Positions 44,640-56,200 of a DNA stretch of 64,000 bases are shown here, in pieces (the stretch's first letter is position 1; every line of letters begins with the position of its first letter). Origin of the DNA: Holacanthus passer (lineage: Eukaryota > Chordata > Actinopteri > Pomacanthidae); NCBI GenBank assembly GCA_025331565.1, contig JAFREQ010000181.1, positions 124,001 to 188,000 of the forward strand, written 5' to 3'. The notes beneath the pieces were generated by a model. The model made no database searches. It had not been told where the DNA came from and was given only the letters and a program-made list of their open reading frames with translations. Both the position numbers and the translations under genes were made by a program.

Positions 44640-45072
44640 AACAGAAATGAACTGACTGTTCTTGAGTATTTTCATTTTCTGCTACTTCTGCTCCATTACA
44701 TTTTGGAGGTAAATATTGTACTTTTTACTATTTGATTTTATTTGATAACTTTAGTTTCTACTTAAATTGCAGATTCAGATTATTAATGTGAAATAAAAAT
44801 CAATGAGTAAATTATGATGTATTAATACTGATTAAGCTGCCCAAAAGTGATATAAAGTAATTAAAATGAGCCGCACCTTCACCAGCTGCAACATTAAAGT
44901 GATGAACATATTAATGCATTGATAATTATAATCCAGTAATACAGTACATATTTTATTCTGAAATGGGCCATTCTGCAGTTTTACTTGGAATACTTTAAGT
45001 ATATGTTGATGCTAATACTTTGCTACTTTTACTTATCTCAAGTAAAAGATCTGAGTACTTCTACCGCCACTG
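44640..45072. mobile_element. Truncated hAT-type MITE
   Basis: The right end, read on the minus strand, is CAGTGGCGGTAGAAGTACTC followed by AGATCTTTTACTTGAGATAA, a well-known fish MITE terminus. The interior is AT-rich and non-coding. The matching left terminus is missing or decayed, and no target duplication could be identified. Confidence 0.55.
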
Positions 45073-45998
45073 GCCACTAGTTTGTTTGCTTCCAGCAAAA
45101 CCTAAATGTTAATGGACAGTAAGAAAGCTACTGGGGTGGAGAGCTTCTTTTCCCATTAGGCAGGGTAGTCATTGACTAAATGAACCAAGCACAGGGAGCA
45201 GATCTGTGCTTTGTAAGGGCAGGCTGAAAAAAGTTCAATCTTGGTTGAGAAAAATTCAAGAGATCCTCCTCTTCTCTCCCAAAAAATCAGACTATCCTTT
45301 CCCTCAACAAAAAACCCCCACATAATATCTTGTCTCCATTATGATTTCCCAGACTTGATATTTGAGATTGCTGACAACAACCATGCTTTGCATCACATTA
45401 ATGATGCAAAACTGCCCCATTTGAGTCCAAATACCCTGATCTATAATTTATGTGTTGCCTTGAAAAGTTAAGTTCAGATTTTTTTTTTACTGCATGTGAA
45501 ATTTTGTTTGACAAAGTAATCCTTACTGAAGGTCCACTTAACCACATCTCATGGTCTTCATTCTGCTCATGAAGACAGAGAACTGTGGTTTACAAAGCTC
45601 CCAAAAAACACTTGTGAATGGGCCTTCAGTTAAGAATATTTTGTCAAACTACAATTTCCTTTATATTCTTTACATTATCTACACTGAAAACATCAATTAA
45701 GAGAAATTCAACATTATTAGAAGGTTAGTAGTTAATCCCACCCATCAAGGCCCTCCCAGGTTCACCCCTCCATACTATAAGTTAGTTTATACAATTAAAA
45801 AAAGAACAAAATATATGTTCAATGTATCCTTTGCACTAAATATTACATCTTAAATTCATGCCCAACATCAGGTCAAGTCCTGTTGTCTGCAGTTGTGAGC
45901 TTATGCTTTTTGGCATGTTTCCCCCAGAAATGCTGATAGGCCCAGTAGGAGGTATGTAAACCCACGTAAGAGTCTTGCAATCTAATAAATCTGTAGTA
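45073..45998. other. Intergenic sequence between arpc5 and the membrane-protein gene
   Basis: No exon or recognisable repeat is supported. A 76-codon frame at 45,241-45,471 has no domain cues. Confidence 0.4.
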
Positions 45999-46335
45999 TT
46001 CAATTCAGTTCAGTGCAGTTTTATTTGTATAGCACTGAATCACAACAGAAGTTCTCTCAAGCCACTTTCTCCTGACATATCAATCCCCACTCATGGCCTT
46101 TCTTGCTCTGTTCATTGCTGTAGTGTGCTGGGGTGGTGGCATCAAGTCTGGAGAGACCAGTAGACTCAACAAGCTGGCAGGGAAGGCCAGCTCTGTGGTC
46201 GGGCAGCCTGAATTCATTGGCAGAGAGGAGGATGAGCAACAAGATCTATTCATTTATTTATATTTTTGTCCACTGTGTCAAACTCTTTGTAACTGCATGA
46301 AGCAGAATTGCTGTATAAATCAGTTACAACCTTAA
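45999..46335 (+). mobile_element. Composite repeat with LINE reverse-transcriptase C-terminal remnant
   Basis: The first 80 bp match the ATTTGTATAGCACTGAATCA repeat family also seen at 16.7 and 56.3 kb. From 46,093 the plus-strand frame reads VVCWGGGIKSGETSRLNKLA, then GKASSVVGQPEF. This is the conserved end of Rex/CR1-type LINE ORF2 (the CWGG...RLNKLIRKAS...VG motif). The remainder is frame-broken. The two pieces may be juxtaposed insertions. Confidence 0.55.
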
Positions 46336-48740
46336 AGCATATTGAACTCTCAAATGAGTGATATCAAAGAAAATGTTTTACCTTCCAACAAGTGGCGCAA
46401 AATATTAGGGGTTATATGACAAAAATGTTGTAGCCACTTCAACAAACAGGACTCGCTGAGGGACTGAGGTTGGGCCTGCTTGTCTGATGCGCTAAATCAA
46501 AGAATCCACTGAGATTTCAAATGATAGATTTAGCCTTTTATTAAAGAAAAAAGATCATTAACTCATGATGGCGTGTGCTAACTCATAATCAAAGTAATCA
46601 CAGCAATCCAAGAAAAAAAGCAGTCAACAAAAAATACAGCAACCCAGCTCACCCCCTCTCTCTACCTGCAACAAAGAACAGTGAACAGGTGAATATATTA
46701 TCTTAATGTCCTCGCCCATATCCACGTGACCCGCTATCCCTCTATCCAATATAATCACAAAATAATATCATAACCAAAACAAACATTTACAACAACTGAC
46801 ACATCCCTTCACCTTATAATAAATTCACTTATGGCTCCTACAAATGTAAGCATATAAATGTTATAAAATCTGCATTAAACAATTATGACCAGTAGAGGGC
46901 AGACAGATAAAGCAAACAAAGAAAAGCAGAGGAGCCTCTATTTTACAGGGGTAATCTGATTCAGTGTTCATGTCAAAAACATTGATTGCTGCAGCTTTAA
47001 ATGCTTATGACAACCAGAGCAATTATTCACATTTTGAGTGAGAACAGTTGGGTACTGAAAGTGAATGGAAATTTAAAAAACAAAGAAATCAAGTTGTATT
47101 TTAACAACTGACAGCATATGATTATATCTGCAATCTACACTGCCTGAGTGTTCCCACAAAGTAAAACTCAAACACACATAATAGAAGGGAGGATTTGTAG
47201 TGCTGTTTGATTATACACGTCTGGATCTGGTTCATTCGTGGTGTCTCTGTGTTGTGAGGGCTGGCCTCCTTATCTGTGTGCATTACACGGCAACATGCAC
47301 GTCATCATCACTAAAAGCTTTCTGCAAAATTAATTTAAAATTGTTAACTTTCAATGATATATAAATTCAAAATGCATTATTCTAGAGCACAAACCTCACA
47401 TTTACATCTTCATCTAATTTGACAGATTTCATGTGACACTATCAGAACATTTGCTGAAGACCACCATACTGCAGTACTCCACGAGAACAGGTTGTATATT
47501 TTGTAATAAATGCTACAGCTGGTTAGGAATTATTTCCAGTTTCCGGACCGGTTCTCCATTTTCTCCTTCCAACCTTTCATGTCAGCTCAACAATCCTAAC
47601 CACTTCTGCATTATATCCTTCTCTTCATTTTTCACATCCTCTCAAAACAACTGTTGCAGTGTTTTGTCTGCTCTCCCTCTCATTGTCTGCACACTGCACA
47701 CATTGTCCTTTAGAGTCTCTCTTCAACTCAGAATGTTTCATTTTGCTTCTTCTCAGCCTTTTTGTTTTCCACTCTGCAATCCCTCACTATAGGAACATCA
47801 CTTCAGAGATTATTGTTGAGCTTTTCCAAATGAAAAACTCGGTCAAACTCCTGACATTACCCCATTTACAACCACTTTATACTCTGCTCCACTATTACAA
47901 GTTTTATCACCTCTGATTTGTCTTCGCACTCCAATTTCTGTGACTTACCATCTAATGCTCTATGGTTCCCCATGTTGGAAAAATAATGCAGCAAAAGTGC
48001 CCTTTTAAATGCCCCTATGCTTGATAAAACATGATAAAGCGATAAAACATTTTGGTCATTATTCTTTTTCAATTAAACTGAGACTATGCAGCTTTTGAAA
48101 GAGGAAATATCACATTCTTTTTCTCTCATAAGAGATGAAAATAATTGAATTCATAAGTAATAAAATGCAACCTTGCTCAGTCCAATAGATTCAGGGTTTT
48201 TCTGTCAGGGTCTTTCTTGGTCAGGTATTAGCTGAAGCTTATTGTGGCCACTGTTAACAGATATTTGTAGTTAACAGTTGAATTACTGCTGCATAACAGA
48301 CATTCTGATTCAGTTACTGACATTTTTACTCCTCTCTACTTGTTGTTTAGCCAAAGGCCACTGGGGCCATAAAGCTAACTTTATATGTCATTACTTAAAG
48401 TTAGCCTTAACAATTTTGAGTGATTTTACATTTGCTGACTTTCTTATGTTTTTGTGTTGTTTACTGTCGACTGTTTACATCTGTCAGTATCTATTTAGTG
48501 CAGTGGTCCTTTTTAGTAATTTGATAAATCTGACCCACAGCAAAAACAGATGATTATGGCTGCAGTACATCATTCAGTACGATCATTGTCTATGTAAATG
48601 TAATAACACTAATTTGATAAAAGTATAGTGTAGTATAGCCAAGGTCAAACTGGTAAATGCGTTACATTTTTTTCCAGTGTGCTTTGCGTTTATAGTGTTG
48701 TGTAAATGTGTTTTGACTCTTTTCTTGGCAACATATTCTT
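46336..48740. other. Intergenic sequence, no supported gene
   Basis: About 2.4 kb of AT-rich sequence with only short unrelated frames (for example 47,433-47,792, Ser/Leu/Phe/Cys-rich). No splice-linked exons, RNA gene or repeat boundary is supported. Confidence 0.4.
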
Positions 48741-49043
48741 CGTTTCATTTTCCAAACAAGGGTTAAACACACACTTGAAGCTCAAGCTCCTCCTCTTGCT
48801 GCAGTGAAGCAGAACCTGAAAACGTCCTCTGTATTCTGTACTTCTGCTCTCAGACAGATATCTATCCATGTTGTCCACATATTTCCTGCTTCCTCTTTCA
48901 CAGAACTGCAACGTCAACATACAGTGAAGCTGACATGCAAACTTAATGCAGATCAAAAAGTGAAAGTGAAGAGTTGGATTGAGTTTTGGTTTGTGTTGAA
49001 ATGAAACTCTCAGACACTCACAAGCTCTGAGAAAGGAAAATCA

Positions 49044-49420
49044 CAGCTGGATGAGACAAAACCTTGCTGTGTATGTCTGGATCTTCTAAAGGATCAGTGA
49101 CTCTTCCCTGTGGACACAACTACTGCATGAGCTGTAGTCAAAGCCTCTGGGATCACAATAAATTCCACAGCTGCCCTCAGTGCTAGCAGACCTTTATACC
49201 GAGGCTTGTCACGGTAAAGAAATATGTACCATGTTTACAGATTTATTGGAGATCAGAAGGACTTCAAGCTAGTTCACCTGATCAGCAGAGCATGTGAATC
49301 AGCAGATCAGATACTGGAGGAAAACTTAAAACTGCACCAAAGGGCCACAGAAGAGGGTCAGTGAGCTGGAGCTCTCATGCAAAGTGAATCACCTCCATTT
49401 TCACCACTGTTACCGGTTAT
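49044..49420 (+). pseudogene. Broken fintrim (TRIM-family) RING sequence
   Basis: From 49,044 the frame reads QLDETKPCCVCLDLLKDQ and hits a stop caused by an apparent one-base loss. The next frame continues VTLPCGHNYCMSCSQSLWDH, NKFHSCPQC, a TAG stop, then QTFIPRLVTVKKY. This is the RING finger (CxxC...CGHxYCxxC...CPQC) of fish fintrim/TRIM proteins, with two disabling changes in 150 bp. Further downstream (49,220-49,420) only scattered coiled-coil-like phrases such as HQRATEE remain; the B30.2 domain was not found. The 5' flank at 48.78-49.04 kb may be its former leader. Fintrims are a rapidly duplicating immune family in teleosts, so an orphan dead copy is unsurprising. Confidence 0.8.
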
Positions 49421-50001
49421 CCTGTTTCAGTGAGTCTTAAGACGCACCCAGCACCAATCTGCATCCTCAACAATACTTTGAGGATGTGAATCACTGTGTC
49501 CATTGCCAAATATAACCTACATGAAATTCTTTGTGAGGAATCACCACAAATCTTACCAAGAGACTGAAGCAGATGTTTTAATCTCTAATGCACAAGCAAA
49601 GCCAAATATCAGAGTTGAACACAGTCCAAAGTGCAACAGATTTTTTTCATGATGGGGAAACATCTACTGCACATCAGCCATTTTCAGGAAACCAGACTGC
49701 TTTCGATGTGAAAAAGTTTTCTTTAATTAGAAATTCAGAATGAATTCAACAAAGTTCTTAAGTACTTTTAGAAAAGATGACTGTGCATTTACTCAAATGA
49801 TATTGCCAAGAAGAATGTACTGTATATTGAAAGGATATATGTTGTCACCATATGGATACAAAATGAAAATGCTATAAATGCAATAAAAAAATGCTGTAAA
49901 ATAGCAACACAAAACATGATAATCAAATCACATGCACGTATCTGTATAAAACGAACTTTCATATAGACAATGTTAATGGCAAGCAGTGAAAACAGTAGTG
50001 G

Positions 50002-50007
50002 TTTATT
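50002..50007 (-). terminator. Candidate polyadenylation signal of the membrane-protein gene
   Basis: Minus-strand AATAAA, about 295 nt beyond the stop codon at 50,302-50,300. Confidence 0.5.
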
Positions 50008-50299
50008 AGTATTTCAAAGAAAGTGTTTCAGATGTAAAAGCATTGTTGCAATGTCTTAGTAACAGTTTGAGAGGAATCTTCCCATTACATTCTTAACACC
50101 TCCCCATTCTTATCCATGTTGTTTATACAAACTAGACTGACTAGTTAAACACGCTCACAAGCAAAAACATCATTTTAAAAGTGGCAGATTTATCCTTGAG
50201 CGCTGCAGTGGCTTGTGTAAAAATGTAAACAGGAGTGCGTCTGGGCTGAGAGTTTTAAGACTATGGTGGGACAGGAGTTACTGGAATAGTTCCTTTTGT

Positions 50300-53200
50300 T
50301 TAAGCAAAGATCTTGAATTTGCTGCCGTCAAGGGGTGAGATCATCAGCCGTGCTGAGCCCGGGGAGTGAAGAGGCCGCCTGCTGTTTCTCCAGATGACCG
50401 TGCAGATTCGGAAAAGCAGCAGGACACATGCCAACACCAGCAGTACGACTGATATGACACAAAAGCAAAAAGAAAAATGCAACAATTAATGTTGGGACCA
50501 CCAGAACTTCAAAAAACTCTTTAAAAATGGAAATCCTTTTAGGGTAAACAGAAAGGCAACACACTAGAATACCAGCAAGTGAACCAGCAAGTTTTTGGAA
50601 GCAACTGTCATGTTAACCTCCTTTTGTGTTCTCTACTGATACAAGTGTAAATTCCACAGATACCTTCCATCAAAACAGTGTGTGTGGATCTGGAATTCAT
50701 TTGTTTTTGCCCTGTCTGTTCTGATCATAATCTGTTTCACCCAGGATTCATACACTGTAAATGTCACGGAAAACAGTCAGTACGCTTGTTAGGCTCTGCT
50801 GTAAAGATGTAAATAGGGCTGGTGTTGGTGAAGTCACAGATGTGGTAGCCGTCATGTTAAACTCACTCATGAACACAGCATTTGTAGTGGGATCAGCTGG
50901 GTGAAAATGTCTCATGATGTTCCCGACCAGAGCCACAATCACCACAGGGTAGACTGTCAGGATGTTACGCACCCAACGGTCCAGCACCCAGTTCTCAAGG
51001 ATGAACCTGCACACAAACATAAAGCAATCATCAACTACATGTTAAATGTATAAGAGCCCAGTGATGGTTTCACAGTGCTCCCATAAATCTTATCCCACTT
51101 TATTTCTGCACTGAAGCTTCCTTCAGCAGCTGCCGGTCATTTATCAAGTTTCATGCCAAATATTCAAAAAATGTAACTAATATTCATATTTATCACCAGT
51201 GTTTTCTACAATCATGAAAACGACAGTGTGATTATGCCTTCAGCAGTTACTGTACAAAGCACTTTTAGTTCAATTCATTAAATGATGGAGTCACAATAAG
51301 AGCATTCATTGCTAGAACCAAAAGTTGATTATGTGCTAGCATCACACGCTGTTTGTGTTGCTGTTCTATATTTAAAATACCCATCATTACACCTGGTCCA
51401 ATCAGAGCTTACCATCCCATCACCTCTCCAAACAGGATGCACAGAGAAGCTGTTGCTGCCGTGCTCCGCTCCACACCCCACAGGTGGAGAACCAATGAGA
51501 AGTTGATCAGCGAGGCGATGGATGTCCATGTGGTGTAGAGAGCCAAACCATTCTGGACCTGAACATATCAACATGTATAAGCGCAAAGATGACACCATTC
51601 ACAAAGGACAGAGTGTGCTTTTTAAAAATTCAAACTTTTTCATCATAAAGGGCAAGCACAGAGATAACATCTGTTGCACACACTCTGCCGTACCAGTATT
51701 CGGAGACAGGCCAGGTCTTTGCGATGGTATGTCTGCAACCACAGTCCATAGTAATCCGTGGCAAAGCAACAGAAGCACAAAGCCATGTAGTTGGAGATGG
51801 CTATCATGATTAATACAACCAGAGCCGCAAGCATCAACCTGGAAGACATGGAGAAAATGAGTGAGGGGCCATAAATGCATCATCAGCAGTAGGAATGTCA
51901 ATTGTTTCATTACTAGTGGACAGTTTAGAGAGCTATTAAACTTAATTGTCTGGAATAATCAATAAAATCCACTGCAATTTTTTAAAGCCTATCTAAGGCC
52001 TTGATACGTGCCAGTCATAACACATTATTCCACACTTTGTATTTTTATGGATTCTCCAACATACAAGTATAACAGCGGCTATACAATGGCGCTCACAATC
52101 ATGCAGTGATACAGAAAAACACTGTGAGGAGTTCCACCTGGTCCTCCTCTGGTTTCATATTTATATTATTGATCATGTTTCACCACCTAACCCGAAGCTA
52201 TTTCTATTTATTAATGAGGAAAACATACCAAATATCAACTCATATTTAAACTAATTATATTTGCCCATAAGAATTTTAAAAAAGGGCAACAATTCCATTT
52301 GTAAAATGATAATTGATAATGAAATTTTTCTGGTCAAAATCCACCGTGTAATAATTGATGATTTTCCTACAAGCATTTTTAAAAACTACTTGAGCACACA
52401 ATTAGTGTCTCATACACTTACATAGTCTATATGGCAATACCACTTACAAATTCACATTTCTCTTGATAGAAAATAAATATTATACACATTACTCATACTA
52501 ATTGTTAAAAACTACCACAATTTTTGTCTTCGGGGTCAGTTCACCCAAATAACTAAAACACATTTTCTCATTTTCCTGCCGATAGCTTTCATTTGGACAA
52601 GTTATATCCATATCTCATCCCTGAGATTGGTGCCTCCTTTCTTATGTAAATGACGTGAATGGAATTTTGCTTGTGGTAACAGATTCAAACATGTGTCTTT
52701 CCAGAAACAATGGCTCTGTTATTCTGGATAACTGACAGAACACTGACAGCAAATTATTATTATTATTACTATTAAATGAATTTTTATATTGCTATTTTGT
52801 ATTTTATGCAATTCACTTCCATGGTACTGGGTGGAAGCACAAAACTACAAGACTGCTAACTTTTTTTGGTGAGCTGACCCTTTATTTACATCTTAAATAT
52901 ACCGAACATGTAGTTTACTCTTGTCATGCCTAAATGCTTGCACTGTCCTCAATCCCTACTCCTCTCAGTGATAGCACAGTACTGCCTAGATGTAAACACA
53001 GGTTAATGCTTATTTATGGCTCATTCCAGGGTGTTTCTGGTCCTCCTCCTCCTCAATGCCCTCCCCTCACTCATGATGCTATTAAGCCAAATCAACCTAG
53101 ACTCAGACTCTTTTTTTATTTTCATTGCTGTTGCTGTTTTTACATTTTTCTGTGCAGTAAAGTAATAAGTAGAAGACATACTCTCTGTCCCAGAGCAGCA

Positions 53201-56200
53201 GCCATATCATGTTCATCACCATGTTGGACAGCCAGCAAAAATAGAAACCGTATGGCAGCAGACACTGAGCCCAGGATCTATTCACAGAAAGACAAATATC
53301 ATTTGCACATTGGTCAGACTAACATGTCCTATGACACAAATAAAATATGCATGAGTGAATATCTAGTATGACTATTTTGACCTTACCCTCTAAATACATA
53401 TATAGTGATGTATATGACCATCAGGGTGAGCCAGGTATAGATAACACCCCAGATAGAGAAGGTCCAGCCAGCTGGAGTGATGTCTGTCTCATAGCGGGCT
53501 GACACATTACCTGTCGTGGAATGGAATGGACCTGGAAAACAACAGAGACATTCAGTCACAAGACTGAGGTCCAACAGTGAGACCCTATCAACCAACATCA
53601 GCCAGCAAGCCAGTTGATCCCAAAGGTGTTGCACAGGTTGAGGTCAGGACTTTGTGCATGCAGGTCAAGTTCTTCCAAACTGGGAAAACCATTTCTTTTC
53701 TAGAGACACGCTATTGTCTAAAAAGTGACTGTATGTTGAAGAATTAAGATTTTCTTTAACTGGAACTAACGAGCCTCAAATTCAACAATGCAAAGATACT
53801 CAAAATACTACTTAGATTGTTAACACTGATACATCAACGTGTAAACAGCATTTTACAATTGTAGCTAGTGGAGCTAGTTTTAACTACTCTATACATAGCA
53901 GTTCAGTTTAGTTTAAATAGTACTTTAGTCTAGTGGTTTCCAACAAGAGGTCAGGGTCCTCCTAGAGGTCATCAGATAAAACTGGGGGGTCATGAGATGA
54001 TTAACAGAAGAACAGAAGAGACTAAAACAAAGTTCTGCTTAAGAAGTGTGGTGGAAATTTCAGAATCCTTGCACTTCATTTTACTGTGTTTCAATTTAGC
54101 TCACTGAAAGCAGACAGCAGAGCTAAGTTGACATGGTTTGGTGTATTTCTGTGTTGAGTTCATGGCAGTACAAGTTCCTTTGGTCAGCTGAAGGTCAAGG
54201 TGTAACCTCAAAAGGAGACGCCAGAAAAGACTATTTTTGCAAGCCAATCAGAAAGGGACTTCATGTCAGACGACTTCATGTATTGTGTACCTGGTGTTGC
54301 AGATGTATGTATAAAAGATGCCTTGAAGAAGAACTTGACACACATCCATCTGCAGCATGTTTTTGTTGCTTGGTTGGTATGTCCTTTTGCAAGAGAAATA
54401 AAAGCCACGGCCCAACTCCTGTATCAGTCTCCTGATTTTAAGCGTCTTGTCAAAAATGACAGCAACACAAGTCTATAAAAAGTGTATTCATTATTATTGG
54501 ACTTTTCTCAAATATTTTGTATTTTATAAATATAAAGATAAATTTACTTCTGTCTTCTTGAACAGTTATTAATAAAACCAAAGGGATGGAAAATCTCTCT
54601 TTGGTGGAGCTGCTAACAACTCAGACATGTGACAATGAGGCCCAACTAGACACTGCTTTTTTGTTTGGACTCACAAGCCAAAAAGATTGGGAAGAAGTGG
54701 TTTAATCTTGAACAATGCATTGTATTTTATAAGCTTATCTTATATTTACGTATGCAAAATTTGAAAGTGTGTGCATAAGACTCACATGACACTGTCACAG
54801 CCATGGCTGACACCTGTCATGAACATGAAGGACAAGACATTGTCTTTACATGAACATTCATGTAAAGACAACATAACTTATCATAAACATACCACAGCAT
54901 TAAACTGTCATATGGTACAATGGTACAATTTGGACTAATCATTAAAATGTTGTTAAGCGTTATTACACTCTGCAATGCTTTTCTAACAGTGTCACGAATC
55001 ATTTCCTTGACCTCTACAGTGGTACTATGTGGACTTTGGACTGGACAACAGTCTGAGAAATAAGTGAGTCAGGGAAAATCAATTTCACATGGCAAAGAGA
55101 GAACAGTAGACAGCAAAAACAGAGCTTTAAATCATTCGTCATCAATCATTCTTCCCATGTGCAGTTCAAAACCAGCGTGTTTTATATGGTGCTGAATCAT
55201 AAAGCAAGACAGACGTATGATGTTCTGGGACCTTTGCTTTGCTGAAATTTTCTCTAACTGGACCACTTTGAATTCGAATACCCCTGCACATAGGAATGCA
55301 CGCCGCATGGCCAGCTTTGTCACTCTGTGGCCAAAACGGCCTCAAAAGGAACAGGAGGGCAGCTTGAACTATGTTTCTTTTTCCAAACAGAGACAGGTGG
55401 GAAATTAGCTTGAATTTGATTTCTGTCACACGATTAAATATTTGTGAAAATTGGCTCATGATGTGAACACTGTTCTGATCCTTGGTACCACTGTCCACCT
55501 GATAGAGCATTCAAGATATGGAGCTGTGTGTGCTTCTATTACAGTGTGCCATATCAGTAATTCGTTCTGCAACTGTTGTTTAAGACTAATTGTCGCTTTG
55601 GAACAATTTTACTTTGTCCAGTGGCAGCAGTTCTGCAGGGGCAACAAGGCATTCCTTCACAAATTCTTCTGCATGAAGTTTTAGCTTCTTAGCTGTTAGC
55701 TATTTGCCTGCATACTGTCTCTCTCAGAATGCTTTCTTGTTTAAAGCTGCTTATTGGTCTCGACCAAAGAGCATTTATCCAAGTGTGTATTTGTCGTCGC
55801 AACTCATCCAGTTTAACATGTTTCAAGCTGTAATAATGCTCAAGATCGACCTCTTTCATCACTGTATGTCTTCACAAACTAGGCACACTGGCATGCCTTT
55901 CATTTCAACCAAAAATAATCCTTTGGCCATTTCTCTTAGAAAGCGCGACATTCTGCATCCAGTTTTCTTTTTTTAATCAATGACACATATCCACTGCCTG
56001 TGTGTTGCACTAACTTTGACCGTGACCTGGACAGGGATACTCAGAAGGGACCATCCGTGAAGATGTGTTCATCTACTATTTAACATTTTTAGTGCAGAAA
56101 TAAATTAATTGTTGTAAAGTTTGATGTATTTTTGAGTTTCTTTTTGTATCAGAATTACCTCGTGGGCTGGATAAAACTGTCTTGCAGCCCACATATGGCC

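Noticed and set aside
46093..46335. 80-codon plus-strand frame considered as a gene
   Set aside because: It matches the C-terminal end of a Rex/CR1-type LINE reverse-transcriptase ORF and is a repeat remnant.
52934..53371. 145-codon plus-strand frame
   Set aside because: It lies antisense to exon 3 of the membrane-protein gene and has no coding features of its own.
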